Source: Gammaproteobacteria bacterium (GTDB taxonomy: Bacteria; Pseudomonadota; Gammaproteobacteria; Ga0077536). From it: DNA of 64,000 bases. A program made the position numbers and the translations under genes. Numbering within the stretch: the stretch's first letter is position 1; each line of letters opens with the position of its first letter. The stretch covers positions 186,001-250,000 of the forward strand of contig JACKNH010000004.1 in NCBI GenBank assembly GCA_024234975.1, in the 5' to 3' direction. The notes under the pieces were generated by a model. The model made no database searches. It was not told where the DNA came from and saw nothing but the letters and a program-made list of their open reading frames with translations. Positions 39,596 through 48,615 of this stretch are shown here, one piece after another.

Positions 39596-40345
39596 ATGAG
39601 TCAACCAGCATTCACGGCGGGCCTGGTCATCATCGGCAATGAAATCCTGTCCGGACGGACGCAGGATGCAAACATCAAGTTCCTGGCGTCACGGCTGTCG
39701 GAACTTGGCATTGCCCTGTCTGAAGTGCGTGTCGTACCGGACATCCCGGTGGAAATCATCTCGGCCGTCAACGCCATGCGTGCACGGTATACCTATCTGT
39801 TCACCACTGGCGGAATCGGCCCGACGCATGATGACATCACCACCGATTGCATCGCCGAGGCATTCGGTGTGCCGGTGGAGCGGAATCCGGAAGCTGTCGC
39901 GCGGCTGCAGTCCTACTATCGTGGCGAATTGACCGATGCACGCCTGCGCATGGCCAATATTCCGCAGGGCGCGACGCTGATCGATAACCCGGTCAGTGGC
40001 GCGCCGGGCTACCGGCTGGAAAACGTCCATGTATTCGCCGGGGTGCCGCGGATCATGCAGGCGATGTTTGATGGCATGGCGCACGAGCTCGATGGCGGCG
40101 CGCCGATTCGCTCCTATGCCGTGTCGATCCGACTGCCGGAATCCAGGATCGCCGATCAGCTGCTGGTGCTGCAGGACCGCTTCCCGGAAGTGCCACTGGG
40201 CAGTTATCCGTTCGCACGCAACGATGTCATCGGGACCACGCTGGTCGCCCGCAGTGCGGACGCGGCCGCGCTGGCCAGTGTGGCTGCGGCGCTGGACGCG
40301 CTGGTGGCCGGACTTGGTGTGGAGCGGTTACCCGATCCGGTATGA
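39596..40345 (+). CDS. CinA-like molybdopterin-binding domain protein
   Basis: 249 residues, corresponding to only the N-terminal MoCF-biosynthesis (MoaB/MogA-like) domain of CinA. FTAGLVIIGNEILSGRTQDAN and LFTTGGIGPTHDDITTDCIAEAFG are characteristic. The C-terminal NMN-deamidase domain of full CinA is missing. Such short proteins are commonly annotated competence/damage-inducible protein A; the enzymatic role is unknown. It starts seven bases after panC. Confidence 0.87.
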   Translation: MSQPAFTAGLVIIGNEILSGRTQDANIKFLASRLSELGIALSEVRVVPDIPVEIISAVNAMRARYTYLFTTGGIGPTHDDITTDCIAEAFGVPVERNPEAVARLQSYYRGELTDARLRMANIPQGATLIDNPVSGAPGYRLENVHVFAGVPRIMQAMFDGMAHELDGGAPIRSYAVSIRLPESRIADQLLVLQDRFPEVPLGSYPFARNDVIGTTLVARSADAAALASVAAALDALVAGLGVERLPDPV

Positions 40346-40507
40346 AAATCGCGCGTTACCCGGGGTCTGGGGGTCAGTGGCGACGATGCACCGGTGACGA
40401 TATCAAAATTCGTAAACACCGCCGGGTCGTGTCGCCGGGCCGGCCGCAGGTGGCCCACAACGTGTAAAATGCGCGCTCCGTCGCGTCAGGCGACCAGCAA
40501 CTCCGCG

Positions 40508-40537
40508 TTTTACGATTCCCCAGGTCACTTGTAGAAT
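40508..40537 (+). promoter_or_regulatory. Candidate promoter with start site at the miaB ATG
   Basis: TTTTAC (40508-40513), an 18-base spacer and TAGAAT (40532-40537), ending six bases before the ATG at 40544. A second -10-like TAAAAT is at 40465-40470. No Shine-Dalgarno sequence precedes miaB. Confidence 0.45.
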
Positions 40538-40543
40538 TTCCGC

Positions 40544-41887
40544 ATGAGCAAGAAGGTATACATTTACACCTACGGGTGTCAGATGAACGAGTACGATTCC
40601 GGCAAGATTGCCGACCTGCTGGCGGACTCGCATGGCATGGAGTTGACGGCCAGCCCGGACGACGCCGATGTTGTCCTGCTCAATACCTGCTCGATCCGTG
40701 AAAAGGCCTCGGAAAAGGTATTTTCCGAACTTGGTCGTCTGCGGGCGCGTAAATCACGTAAACCCGACATGATCATCGGCGTCGGCGGCTGCGTGGCCAG
40801 CCAGGAAGGCGCATCGATGTGGGAACGTGCGCCTTACGTTGACGTGATCTTCGGGCCACAGACGTTGCACCGTCTGCCTGAGCTGATCTCAGAAGTACAG
40901 GGCGGCGCGCGCAGAGCGATTGATATTTCGTTTCCGGAAATTGAAAAATTCGACCGCTTGCCGGCACCCCGCGCGGACGGCTGTACGGCGTTCGTTTCCA
41001 TCATGGAAGGCTGCAGCAAATACTGCAGCTACTGCGTCGTACCGTATACCCGCGGCGAAGAGTTTTCGCGGCCGTTTGATGATGTGATTGCCGAAGTCGT
41101 TCAACTGGCCGACCAGGGCGTCCGTGAAGTCACCTTGCTGGGACAGAACGTCAACGCCTACCGCGGGCCGACCCACGATGGTCGCCTGGTGGATCTCGCC
41201 GCGCTGATTCGCTTCATCGCCGCGATCGACGGCATTGAACGTATCCGCTTCACAACCTCACATCCGGTTGAATTCAGTGATCGACTGATCCAGACATACG
41301 CCGATGAACCCAGGCTGGTCGGCCAGTTGCATCTGCCGGTACAGGCCGGCTCTGACCGCGTGCTGGCGGCGATGAAGCGCGGCCATACCGTGCTCGAATA
41401 CCTGTCGAAGATCCGCCGGCTGCGCCAGGCGCGGCCTGATATTTCCATTTCCACGGATATCATCGTCGGTTTTCCCGGCGAGACGGATGCAGACTTCCAG
41501 GCGACGATGGACCTGGTCAACCGGGTCGAATACGACGGCGCGTTCACCTTCATCTACAGTCCGCGCCCCGGCACGCCGGCCGCCGGTCTGGCCGACGATG
41601 TACCACACGAGGTGAAAATCGCCCGTCTGACCGAATTGAACGAACGTATCCAGGCGCTGGCGCTGGGCTACAGCCAACGCATGGTCGGCACCACCCAGCG
41701 GGTGCTGGTGACCTCGCACGCCCGACGTGATGAGCGCGAGATCTGCGCGCGCACGGAAAACAACCGGGTGGTTAATTTTGCCGGCCCGGCTGAGCTGATC
41801 GGCGAATACGTTGATGTCAAAATCATCCACGCCAACACCAATACGCTGCGTGGCGAACTGATTGCCCAAGTTGAACACTCCGCATAA
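40544..41887 (+). CDS. miaB: tRNA-2-methylthio-N6-dimethylallyladenosine synthase MiaB
   Basis: 447 residues. The N-terminal UPF0004 domain starts VYIYTYGCQMNEYDSG and carries the three auxiliary-cluster cysteines (YGCQMN, LNTCSIR, GVGGCVA). The radical-SAM motif is CSKYCSYC followed by VVPYTRG. A TRAM domain forms the last about 65 residues. It methylthiolates i6A37 in tRNA and needs two [4Fe-4S] clusters, so it is a client of the suf system at the start of the window. It leads the ybeZYX-lnt operon. Confidence 0.97.
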   Translation: MSKKVYIYTYGCQMNEYDSGKIADLLADSHGMELTASPDDADVVLLNTCSIREKASEKVFSELGRLRARKSRKPDMIIGVGGCVASQEGASMWERAPYVDVIFGPQTLHRLPELISEVQGGARRAIDISFPEIEKFDRLPAPRADGCTAFVSIMEGCSKYCSYCVVPYTRGEEFSRPFDDVIAEVVQLADQGVREVTLLGQNVNAYRGPTHDGRLVDLAALIRFIAAIDGIERIRFTTSHPVEFSDRLIQTYADEPRLVGQLHLPVQAGSDRVLAAMKRGHTVLEYLSKIRRLRQARPDISISTDIIVGFPGETDADFQATMDLVNRVEYDGAFTFIYSPRPGTPAAGLADDVPHEVKIARLTELNERIQALALGYSQRMVGTTQRVLVTSHARRDEREICARTENNRVVNFAGPAELIGEYVDVKIIHANTNTLRGELIAQVEHSA

Positions 41888-42866
41888 CCCCCCGCTGTCC
41901 GCCATCGATTGCTTGCTTGAACCGCCGGATAACGAGCGGCTGGCGAATCTTTGCGGCCAGTTTGATCAGCATCTGCGTATGCTCGAGCGGGGCCTGGGCA
42001 TAGAAATCGCCAATCGTGGCCATGAGTTTCATCTGGTCGGCGCCCCGGAACAATTGCCGGCGGCCGAGCGCATTCTGCGCTCTTTGTACAAGACCACCGA
42101 GACGACTGAACTGAAGCCCGAAGACATCCACTTGTCGTTGCAGTCGGCGGGCATTGAGGAAGCCCGTCTGGATGAGATGCCGGGCATGCTCAGCATCCGC
42201 ACCAAGCGGACCGTCGTGCGCGCTCGCGGTCAGAACCAGCGGACGTACATCGAAGCCATCCGCAGCCGTGACATCAACTTCGGTGTGGGCCCGGCAGGCA
42301 CCGGCAAAACCTATCTCGCCGTGGCATGTGCGGTAGAGGCGCTGGAACGCGATGCCGTCCGGCGCGTCTGCCTGGTCCGGCCGGCGGTGGAAGCCGGTGA
42401 GCGCCTCGGCTTCCTGCCGGGCGACATGGCGCAAAAGATCGATCCCTACCTGCGCCCGCTGTATGACGCGTTATACGAAATGCTCGGCTTTGAGCGCGTG
42501 GCGCGGCTGGTGGAACGGAATGTGATTGAGGTCGCGCCACTGGCCTTCATGCGCGGCCGTACCCTCAACGAATCGTTCATCATCCTGGATGAAGCGCAGA
42601 ACACCACCATCGAACAGATGAAGATGTTCCTGACCCGTATCGGTTTCGGCTCCACCGCGGTGATCACCGGCGACGTGACCCAGGTCGATCTGCCGCGCGG
42701 CAAGATGTCGGGCCTGCGGCATGTCATCGACGTGCTCAAGGATGTCGACGACATCAGCTTCACCTTCTTCAAGTCCAAGGATGTCGTTCGCCACAAGTTG
42801 GTGGCTCGAATCCTGGATGCCTACGAAGCTTACGAACGCCACGCGCCGCCCGCTGCCGATGCTTGA
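41862..42866 (+). CDS. ybeZ: PhoH-like ATPase YbeZ
   Basis: 334 residues. It has an N-terminal KH-like region and a P-loop ATPase core: Walker A GPAGTGKTYLAVACAVEAL, Walker B FIILDEAQNTT, then FLTRIGFGSTAVITGD. It works with the endoribonuclease YbeY in rRNA maturation or RNA quality control. The TTG start at 41862 lies inside miaB (26-base overlap) and no ATG occurs for about 40 codons, so coupling to miaB is likely. Confidence 0.94.
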   Translation: MPKLNTPHNPPLSAIDCLLEPPDNERLANLCGQFDQHLRMLERGLGIEIANRGHEFHLVGAPEQLPAAERILRSLYKTTETTELKPEDIHLSLQSAGIEEARLDEMPGMLSIRTKRTVVRARGQNQRTYIEAIRSRDINFGVGPAGTGKTYLAVACAVEALERDAVRRVCLVRPAVEAGERLGFLPGDMAQKIDPYLRPLYDALYEMLGFERVARLVERNVIEVAPLAFMRGRTLNESFIILDEAQNTTIEQMKMFLTRIGFGSTAVITGDVTQVDLPRGKMSGLRHVIDVLKDVDDISFTFFKSKDVVRHKLVARILDAYEAYERHAPPAADA

Positions 42867-42869
42867 TTC

Positions 42870-43376
42870 ATGACGATGTCCGCCGTGGCCGCCGACACCG
42901 GCGCGCCTCCGCCAGCGCTGCGCTTGACCTTGCAGAACGAATCCCTGGCTGACGGCCTGCCGTCCCGGGCGTTATTCCGCCGCTGGGCTGCTGCGGCCAT
43001 CCGGGCGGAGCGCGAGCGTGCCGGTGAGCTGCCCGTCGCCTTATGCCTGCGGCTGGTGGATGGAGTTGAAGGCCGGGCCTTGAACCGCCGCTATCGCAAC
43101 AAGGATTACGCGACCAACGTGTTGTCGTTCGCGAGTGAGCACTTACCGTTCATGAAACTCAAACAATTAGGGGATATTGTGCTGTGCGTCCCCGTTGTCC
43201 GCCGCGAAGCCAAGGCGCAAGGCAAATCGATACAGGCGCATCTCGCGCACCTGACCATCCACGGCATCCTGCACCTTCTGGGGTATGCCCACGAACGGCC
43301 AGGCCCGGCCCGCGCGATGGAGCGGCGCGAGGTCACTATCCTGGCGAGCCTGGGTTATGCTGATCCCTACCAATAG
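42870..43376 (+). CDS. ybeY: Endoribonuclease YbeY
   Basis: 168 residues. The zinc site is HLTIHGILHLLGYAHE, which is the HGxLHLxGyxH signature, and the fold marker LNRRYRNKDYATNVLSF is present. YbeY acts in 16S rRNA 3' maturation and 70S quality control. It follows ybeZ by three bases. A short N-terminal extension (GAPPPALRLTLQNES) precedes the core. Confidence 0.96.
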   Translation: MTMSAVAADTGAPPPALRLTLQNESLADGLPSRALFRRWAAAAIRAERERAGELPVALCLRLVDGVEGRALNRRYRNKDYATNVLSFASEHLPFMKLKQLGDIVLCVPVVRREAKAQGKSIQAHLAHLTIHGILHLLGYAHERPGPARAMERREVTILASLGYADPYQ

Positions 43377-43387
43377 CAAGTGTGGCA

Positions 43388-44281
43388 ATGACTGACGAAC
43401 CTCCCAAACGTGGCGACCTGCTCGAAGCCTGGCGCCGACAACTGAAGAAGCTGTTTGGCCGCAAGTTGAGCGACCGGCAATTGCTGATCGAGCAGGTCCA
43501 CCTGGCGGAACAACGGAATGTCATCGACACCGATACAGCGGCGATGATGGAAGGCGCCTTGCTGGTCTGTGAGACCAAGGTACGCGACATCATGGTGCCG
43601 CGGGCCGAAGTCGATTTCCTGGTGGAAGGCCAGTCATTGCGCGAGTACCTGCCGGCGCTGATTGAATCGGGCCACTCCCGTCTGCCCATGCTCGACGACA
43701 AACGCGAAAAGGTCATCGGCGTACTGCTGGCCAAGGACGTGTTGCCGGTGGTGGCCGAGGAAGGTGACGAGGCAGGAATCGCAGTGCGCGACGTGCTGCG
43801 ACCGGCGATTTTCGTACCCGAGAGCAAGCGTCTCAATATTCTGTTGCGGGAGTTCCGTAACAATCGCAATCATCTGGCAATCGTGGTTGACGAATACGGC
43901 GCGGTGGCCGGAATCGTCAGCATTGAAGACGTGATCGAGCAAATCGTCGGCGACATCGGCGATGAACACGATGTCGATGACGAAATGCCTATCCGGCGGC
44001 ACCGGAATAACCGCTATACCGTTCGCGGAAGAACCACGATCGAGGAATTCAACGAATACTTCGAGAGCGACCTCAGCGACGAGGAATATGACACTGTCGG
44101 TGGCCTGGTCGTCAGCGGTTTCGGTTACCTGCCGATCCGGGGCGAGGAAATCGCAGTGCATGGTTTCAACTTCCGTGTGCTGCGAGCGGACAAGCGCCGC
44201 GTGCATTTACTGCGTGTACTGCGCGGGGACGAGGGCGCCGTCGCCGGAGGCACCGACGATCCGGACCTGCTGCACGACTGA
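43388..44281 (+). CDS. ybeX: CorC/HlyC-type CBS-pair protein YbeX
   Basis: 297 residues from the ATG at 43388 (a GTG two codons earlier is possible). Two CBS domains follow CETKVRDIMVPRAEVDFL and the C-terminal CorC_HlyC domain begins near YTVRGRTTIEEFNEYF. There are no membrane helices. The protein is linked to ribosome metabolism and to magnesium/cobalt efflux; the exact biochemical role is unsettled. It lies between ybeY and lnt as in E. coli. Confidence 0.95.
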   Translation: MTDEPPKRGDLLEAWRRQLKKLFGRKLSDRQLLIEQVHLAEQRNVIDTDTAAMMEGALLVCETKVRDIMVPRAEVDFLVEGQSLREYLPALIESGHSRLPMLDDKREKVIGVLLAKDVLPVVAEEGDEAGIAVRDVLRPAIFVPESKRLNILLREFRNNRNHLAIVVDEYGAVAGIVSIEDVIEQIVGDIGDEHDVDDEMPIRRHRNNRYTVRGRTTIEEFNEYFESDLSDEEYDTVGGLVVSGFGYLPIRGEEIAVHGFNFRVLRADKRRVHLLRVLRGDEGAVAGGTDDPDLLHD

Positions 44282-44283
44282 CC

Positions 44284-45813
44284 TTGTCCGCACCAGCAGA
44301 GAATTCGAAGCATTCCGCACGCCTGCCGCGCCTGACCCGGCGCTGGCAATATTTGGCCGTGGTCGCTGCAGGCGGCTTGTTCGCCTGCGGCTTTGCGCCC
44401 GTCGGCCTGCCGTTGGTGAGCTGTCTCAGCCTCGCCGTGCTCTACCTGTTCCTGCGCCAGGCGCCGGTACGGCAGGGGATTCTCACTGCCTACCTTTTCG
44501 GTCTGGGGATGCTCGGTGCGGGCGTTTCGTGGGTGCAGGTCAGCGTTCACCAGTTCGGCCTGCCTTATTACAGCTTCTCGGTCTCGGTGACCGCGCTGAT
44601 GATCGCCTTGCTGGCCGTCTTCACCGCGCTGGTCGGCTGGGTAATGGGACGCTGGGCGCCAGCTAGCGGGCCATGGCGAGTGGTGGCGTTTGCCGCGGCA
44701 TGGACTTTGTCGGAATGGGTCCGCGGCTGGGCATTCAGTGGCTTTCCGTGGCTGTATGCGGGTTACGCCATGATCGATACGCCGCTGGTGGGCTTCGCGC
44801 CAGTGGCCGGCGTGCTTTCCATGACCTTTCTGTGTGCGCTTGTCAGCGCCGCATTCGCAGAGGCGATTCGCGCGGTATCGGTACTGCGCGCCATGGTCGC
44901 GGCGGTTGTGGCCACCGGCTTGATCCAACTTGCCGGATTTACGCTCAAGCATCATTCCTGGACATCACCGGCAGGTATCGAGCGCTCGGCAACGCTGGTC
45001 CAGGGCAATATCGAGCAGGCTCGCAAATGGGACCCCGAGCAACTCGGGCCGACCATGGACTTGTATCGCACGTTGACCGAGCCGCACCTGGGGGACGCGC
45101 TGGTTATCTGGCCGGAAACCGCGATTCCTGCGCTGGCGCACGTTTTGCGCGACTACCTGACGGCGATGGACGGACTGGCACGCGACCGCGGGACGACGTT
45201 ACTGCTGGGTATTCCGATCTACAGCGCGGAAGATGGCTTCCGCAACAGCGTCATCGCATTGGGCGCCGCCAATGGCCGCTACGACAAGCGACACCTGGTG
45301 CCGTTTGGCGAGTACATGCCATTCCGGGACCTGCTGGGGCCACTACTTCGGGCGTTGAAGATTCCGATGTCGGACTTTCGTCCGGGCCCTTCTGAACAGG
45401 TTGCGATCACCGCCAATGGTTTCGGTATTGGCGTATCGATCTGTTATGAGGATGCGTTCAGCCGCGAAATCCGCAAGTCGATGCCCGATGCCGCGGTATT
45501 GGTCAACGTCTCCAACGATGCATGGTTTGGTGATTCGCTGGCGCCACACCAACACCTTGAGATTGCCAGGATGCGGGCGGTTGAATTTCAGCGCTACCTG
45601 CTAAGGGCCACCAATACCGGCATCTCGGCGATTATCGCCCCGGATGGCACCGTCACCGCGACGCTGCCCCAGTTTCAGGCCGGCGCGGTCAGTGGACGTT
45701 ATATGCCGATGACGGGCGTCACTCCTTTTGCAAAATTCGGGAATCTGCCACTTCTGGCCGGATTGGTGCTGCTTGTCATCGGTTCTGGCTGGTATCGTCA
45801 CAAAACCAAGTAA
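44284..45813 (+). CDS. lnt: Apolipoprotein N-acyltransferase
   Basis: 509 residues. About six N-terminal transmembrane helices are followed by a periplasmic nitrilase domain whose triad is visible: Glu in VIWPETAIPAL, Lys in DKRHLVPFGEYMPF and Cys in GVSICYEDAFS. A final helix ends the protein. It adds the third acyl chain to lipoproteins at the periplasmic face of the inner membrane; BamB and PilW here are likely substrates. The start is TTG at 44284, two bases after the ybeX stop. Confidence 0.96.
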   Translation: MSAPAENSKHSARLPRLTRRWQYLAVVAAGGLFACGFAPVGLPLVSCLSLAVLYLFLRQAPVRQGILTAYLFGLGMLGAGVSWVQVSVHQFGLPYYSFSVSVTALMIALLAVFTALVGWVMGRWAPASGPWRVVAFAAAWTLSEWVRGWAFSGFPWLYAGYAMIDTPLVGFAPVAGVLSMTFLCALVSAAFAEAIRAVSVLRAMVAAVVATGLIQLAGFTLKHHSWTSPAGIERSATLVQGNIEQARKWDPEQLGPTMDLYRTLTEPHLGDALVIWPETAIPALAHVLRDYLTAMDGLARDRGTTLLLGIPIYSAEDGFRNSVIALGAANGRYDKRHLVPFGEYMPFRDLLGPLLRALKIPMSDFRPGPSEQVAITANGFGIGVSICYEDAFSREIRKSMPDAAVLVNVSNDAWFGDSLAPHQHLEIARMRAVEFQRYLLRATNTGISAIIAPDGTVTATLPQFQAGAVSGRYMPMTGVTPFAKFGNLPLLAGLVLLVIGSGWYRHKTK

Positions 45814-45839
45814 TGATTGAACCAAGCAGGAGTCATCCG

Positions 45840-46448
45840 ATGAATCGTAGCAACCGATTGCACCTCGTTATCATCCTTGCTGTCGCAGGCAGCGTCAGCG
45901 CGCAGGAGATGCCTGACATGAAAATCTTCGGCGGCAAGTCCATGCAGCAAGGCAAATGGCGAGTGGAGCCGTTGGAATCCAGCATGCCGCAGATGATCGA
46001 AATGATGGGCAAAGGTATGACGGTGTGCAGCGACGGCGCCTTCAAGCTGGGCCGGCAGGAGCAGGCCGGCGCCGCGTGTGCGTTCAACGTTGTCGAAGAC
46101 ACCAGTGCCAGGGCTGTGCTTGACGTCACCTGCGACGGTCAGACCTCGCGCAGCACGATCACCCGCGAGAGTGCATCGGAATATCTGGTCGACGTAAATG
46201 CAAGCTATGAAAATCGACCCTTCCATATGAAGGCACGCTACCACTACGAAGGCACATGCGATGCAAAGACGGCGCCTGCGGTACAGATGGACAGCAACAG
46301 TCCGGCCTGTCAGCAATTAAACGCAATGCGGAGCATGCTGGATCCGGCACGTATATGTGGCGCAATGGGCGGCACCGAACGCCAGGTTTGCGAAGAGCGA
46401 CTGGGTGGCCAGTTGAAACAGGCCGAACAGATGTGCGGCGCGCAGTAG
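45840..46448 (+). CDS. Small exported protein, DUF3617-like
   Basis: 202 residues from the ATG at 45840, which has AGGAG seven bases upstream; an earlier ATG at 45813 overlapping the lnt stop lacks such a site. A Sec signal peptide (LHLVIILAVAGSVSA) leads to a mature protein with GKWRVEPLESSMPQMIEMMG, several cysteines (VCSDGAF, ACAFNVV, VTCDGQ) and a Cys/Met/Gln-rich tail. The layout resembles DUF3617 periplasmic proteins, whose function is unknown; the family call is tentative. It follows lnt and is closed by a terminator. Confidence 0.65.
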   Translation: MNRSNRLHLVIILAVAGSVSAQEMPDMKIFGGKSMQQGKWRVEPLESSMPQMIEMMGKGMTVCSDGAFKLGRQEQAGAACAFNVVEDTSARAVLDVTCDGQTSRSTITRESASEYLVDVNASYENRPFHMKARYHYEGTCDAKTAPAVQMDSNSPACQQLNAMRSMLDPARICGAMGGTERQVCEERLGGQLKQAEQMCGAQ

Positions 46449-46479
46449 TCCACCACCCAATACGAATTTCCCGCCGTCG

Positions 46480-46505
46480 ACTCCGGGCAGAACAGCGCCC
46501 GGAGT
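46480..46505 (+). other. GC-rich inverted repeat after the DUF3617-like gene
   Basis: Arms ACTCCGGGC and GCCCGGAGT are perfectly complementary with an eight-base loop. No T-run follows, so it may be the first of two tandem 3'-end hairpins together with 46526-46549. Confidence 0.5.
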
Positions 46506-46525
46506 AATCCCTTTGCCTAACCCCG

Positions 46526-46549
46526 TTGCCGGCGAATCCGGTAATTTTT
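46526..46549 (+). terminator. Intrinsic terminator of the miaB-lnt run
   Basis: TTGCCGG pairs with CCGGTAA (one G-T wobble) around a five-base loop, CGAAT, followed directly by TTTTT. It ends the operon before the kinase gene. Confidence 0.65.
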
Positions 46550-46668
46550 CGCAGATCCCCGGAGACTCAGCCAAAACCATCTCTGTCGGCGCAGGTCGCC
46601 GCATGTGTCCGTTAAAGAGGTCAATTAAGCGTGCCGCTACAACGGCTTACTAAAATAAAGAAATCCCC

Positions 46669-48498
46669 ATGTCTACCGCCGACGGACCGACACTGAAGCT
46701 CGCGCGCTTCGAAGTGACAAAGATGCTGGGCAAAGGCATGCAGGGCGCTGTCTACCTTGCACGCGATCCCGAGTTAGGCCGTCTGGTGGCGCTGAAAGCG
46801 CTTACACCAGCGAAAGACGATGCTGACTTCGCGGAACAGTTGATCTCCGAGGCACGCATAGCTGCCCGCATTGCGCATCCGAACGTGGTGCCGGTGTACG
46901 AAGTGATCAAACACAAGGACGTGCCGGTCGTGGTGTTTGAATATGTCGAAGGCCAATCCCTCAAACAATGGCTGGCCACCAACGGCCCGTGCCAGGAGGA
47001 TGCCGCGCTGTCATTGATGGTGCGTATCGCTGTGGGTCTGCGGGCCGCCCACGATCAGGAAATCGTGCATCTGGACCTTACGCCGAACAACATCATGATC
47101 GACCGGGATGGCCGGCCGCGGATTATGGATTTCGGACTCGCGCGCATGATGCGCAGCGAAGGGCTGCGCGACAAGAATGTGATTACCGGTACACCGCGAT
47201 ACATGACGCCGGAACATATCCGTAACGCGCCATTGTCGGCCGCGACTGATATTTTTGCCGCGGGTCTGATCTTCTATGAGTTGCTGGCCGGGACACAGGC
47301 GATAAGCCATGACTCGCTGGTGACGATCTTCAAGGCAATCCAGGCAGCCAGGATTGACTGGAAACGACTGCGGGTCGCGCAGATTTCCCCGGAACTCATC
47401 GCTCTGCTACGCGATATGCTGCAGGTCGACAGCACGCAGCGCATTCAAAACGCGATGGAGCTGGTCGATGCATTGGATGAAATCATCGCGCTGAAAAAGT
47501 CCAATCCGGAAAGCGGCCTGGCATTGCAGTTCCTGTTGCGCCGGTTGCAGCGGCGACCTGAGTTCCCGGCTTTCTCCGCCAGTATCGCTGAAATAAACAA
47601 AATGACCGACGAACACTCCAACGCGAGTTTCGATAAGGTCGGTGCGGTGGTGTTGCGCGATTACAGCCTTACCAATCGCGTGATGAAGATTGCCAACTCA
47701 GCATTCTTTGATCGCGGCGCAGGCAGCGTGACGACGATTTCCGGCGCGATTGGCCGACTCGGACTGCGGACCATCCGTATGTTGTGCAACGGATTGATGA
47801 TGTTTGATCAGTTCGGATCACGCAGCGAGGACTTGAAGGATGCGATGGTCCGTTCCTATTTCGCCGGTCTGCTGGCGCGCGAAGTTGCACGGGAAACGCA
47901 CCGCCGACTGGCAGAGGAAGCCTTTGTCTGCGGCCTGTTCCATCGTCTCGGCAGCAACCTGCTGATGTACTACTTGTTCGATGAGTATTCCGACATACAA
48001 AGTCAACGCGCCAAGGGCGTACGCGAAGCCGACGCCGAGCGCGCCGTCATTGCAACAACGTCTTCCGCAGTCGGAATGGCAATCGCGGCGAAGTGGCGGT
48101 TCTCCGAGGCTATCGTCGACAGCATGCGGCGCCTGGACGATGGTCGTATCCCGGAATTCAACGATGCGAGCGCCTTGCGCTACTTCGCGAACTTCGGCAA
48201 CGACGTTTGTGAAGTTCTCAGTACCGCAACTGAGGCACAGTCGCTGCAAGTGCAGTTGCAGGACGTGCTGTTGCGATTTGTTCAACTCGATCTGGTTGAC
48301 TTGAAGTCACTGGCCACCTTGATCGAGGCCGCAATCGAACAGTTCGAGTCACTCAGCGCCAGCCTGGGCGTGGATGCGAGCCGCACGACCTTCATCAATA
48401 CAGCGAGAACCGTACTACCTGATGTGATCGCGCGCGAGACGTCTGTCGATACCACCGACGCGTTGGCCGCTGAAGAGCACCTGGCCACCTCATGCTGA
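46669..48498 (+). CDS. Serine/threonine protein kinase fused to an HDOD domain
   Basis: 609 residues, no membrane helix. Residues 14-275 form a Hanks-type kinase: glycine loop LGKGMQGAVYL, Lys43 in VALKAL, catalytic loop HLDLTPNN (134-141), DFG at 154-156, and the MTPEHI segment. The catalytic loop differs from the usual HRDLKPxN: Arg is Leu135 and the catalytic-loop lysine is Thr138, so activity is uncertain. An HDOD domain follows at about 285-490 (RRPEFPAFSASIAEINKM, DYSLTNRVMKIANSAFF, ISGAIGRLGLRTIRML). HDOD proteins act in signalling, often near c-di-GMP enzymes. The C-terminal about 100 residues are unrecognised. Confidence 0.92.
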   Translation: MSTADGPTLKLARFEVTKMLGKGMQGAVYLARDPELGRLVALKALTPAKDDADFAEQLISEARIAARIAHPNVVPVYEVIKHKDVPVVVFEYVEGQSLKQWLATNGPCQEDAALSLMVRIAVGLRAAHDQEIVHLDLTPNNIMIDRDGRPRIMDFGLARMMRSEGLRDKNVITGTPRYMTPEHIRNAPLSAATDIFAAGLIFYELLAGTQAISHDSLVTIFKAIQAARIDWKRLRVAQISPELIALLRDMLQVDSTQRIQNAMELVDALDEIIALKKSNPESGLALQFLLRRLQRRPEFPAFSASIAEINKMTDEHSNASFDKVGAVVLRDYSLTNRVMKIANSAFFDRGAGSVTTISGAIGRLGLRTIRMLCNGLMMFDQFGSRSEDLKDAMVRSYFAGLLAREVARETHRRLAEEAFVCGLFHRLGSNLLMYYLFDEYSDIQSQRAKGVREADAERAVIATTSSAVGMAIAAKWRFSEAIVDSMRRLDDGRIPEFNDASALRYFANFGNDVCEVLSTATEAQSLQVQLQDVLLRFVQLDLVDLKSLATLIEAAIEQFESLSASLGVDASRTTFINTARTVLPDVIARETSVDTTDALAAEEHLATSC

Positions 48499-48615
48499 GA
48501 TAGACACGGCATCTGGCACCCATGCGTGGCCTCACTCCAGACTGGATAACTATTCCGTCAGACGACATGTTCGCAGTTCTGGCAGGTTCGCTTGTCACTG
48601 AAATGCCTGTGGACG

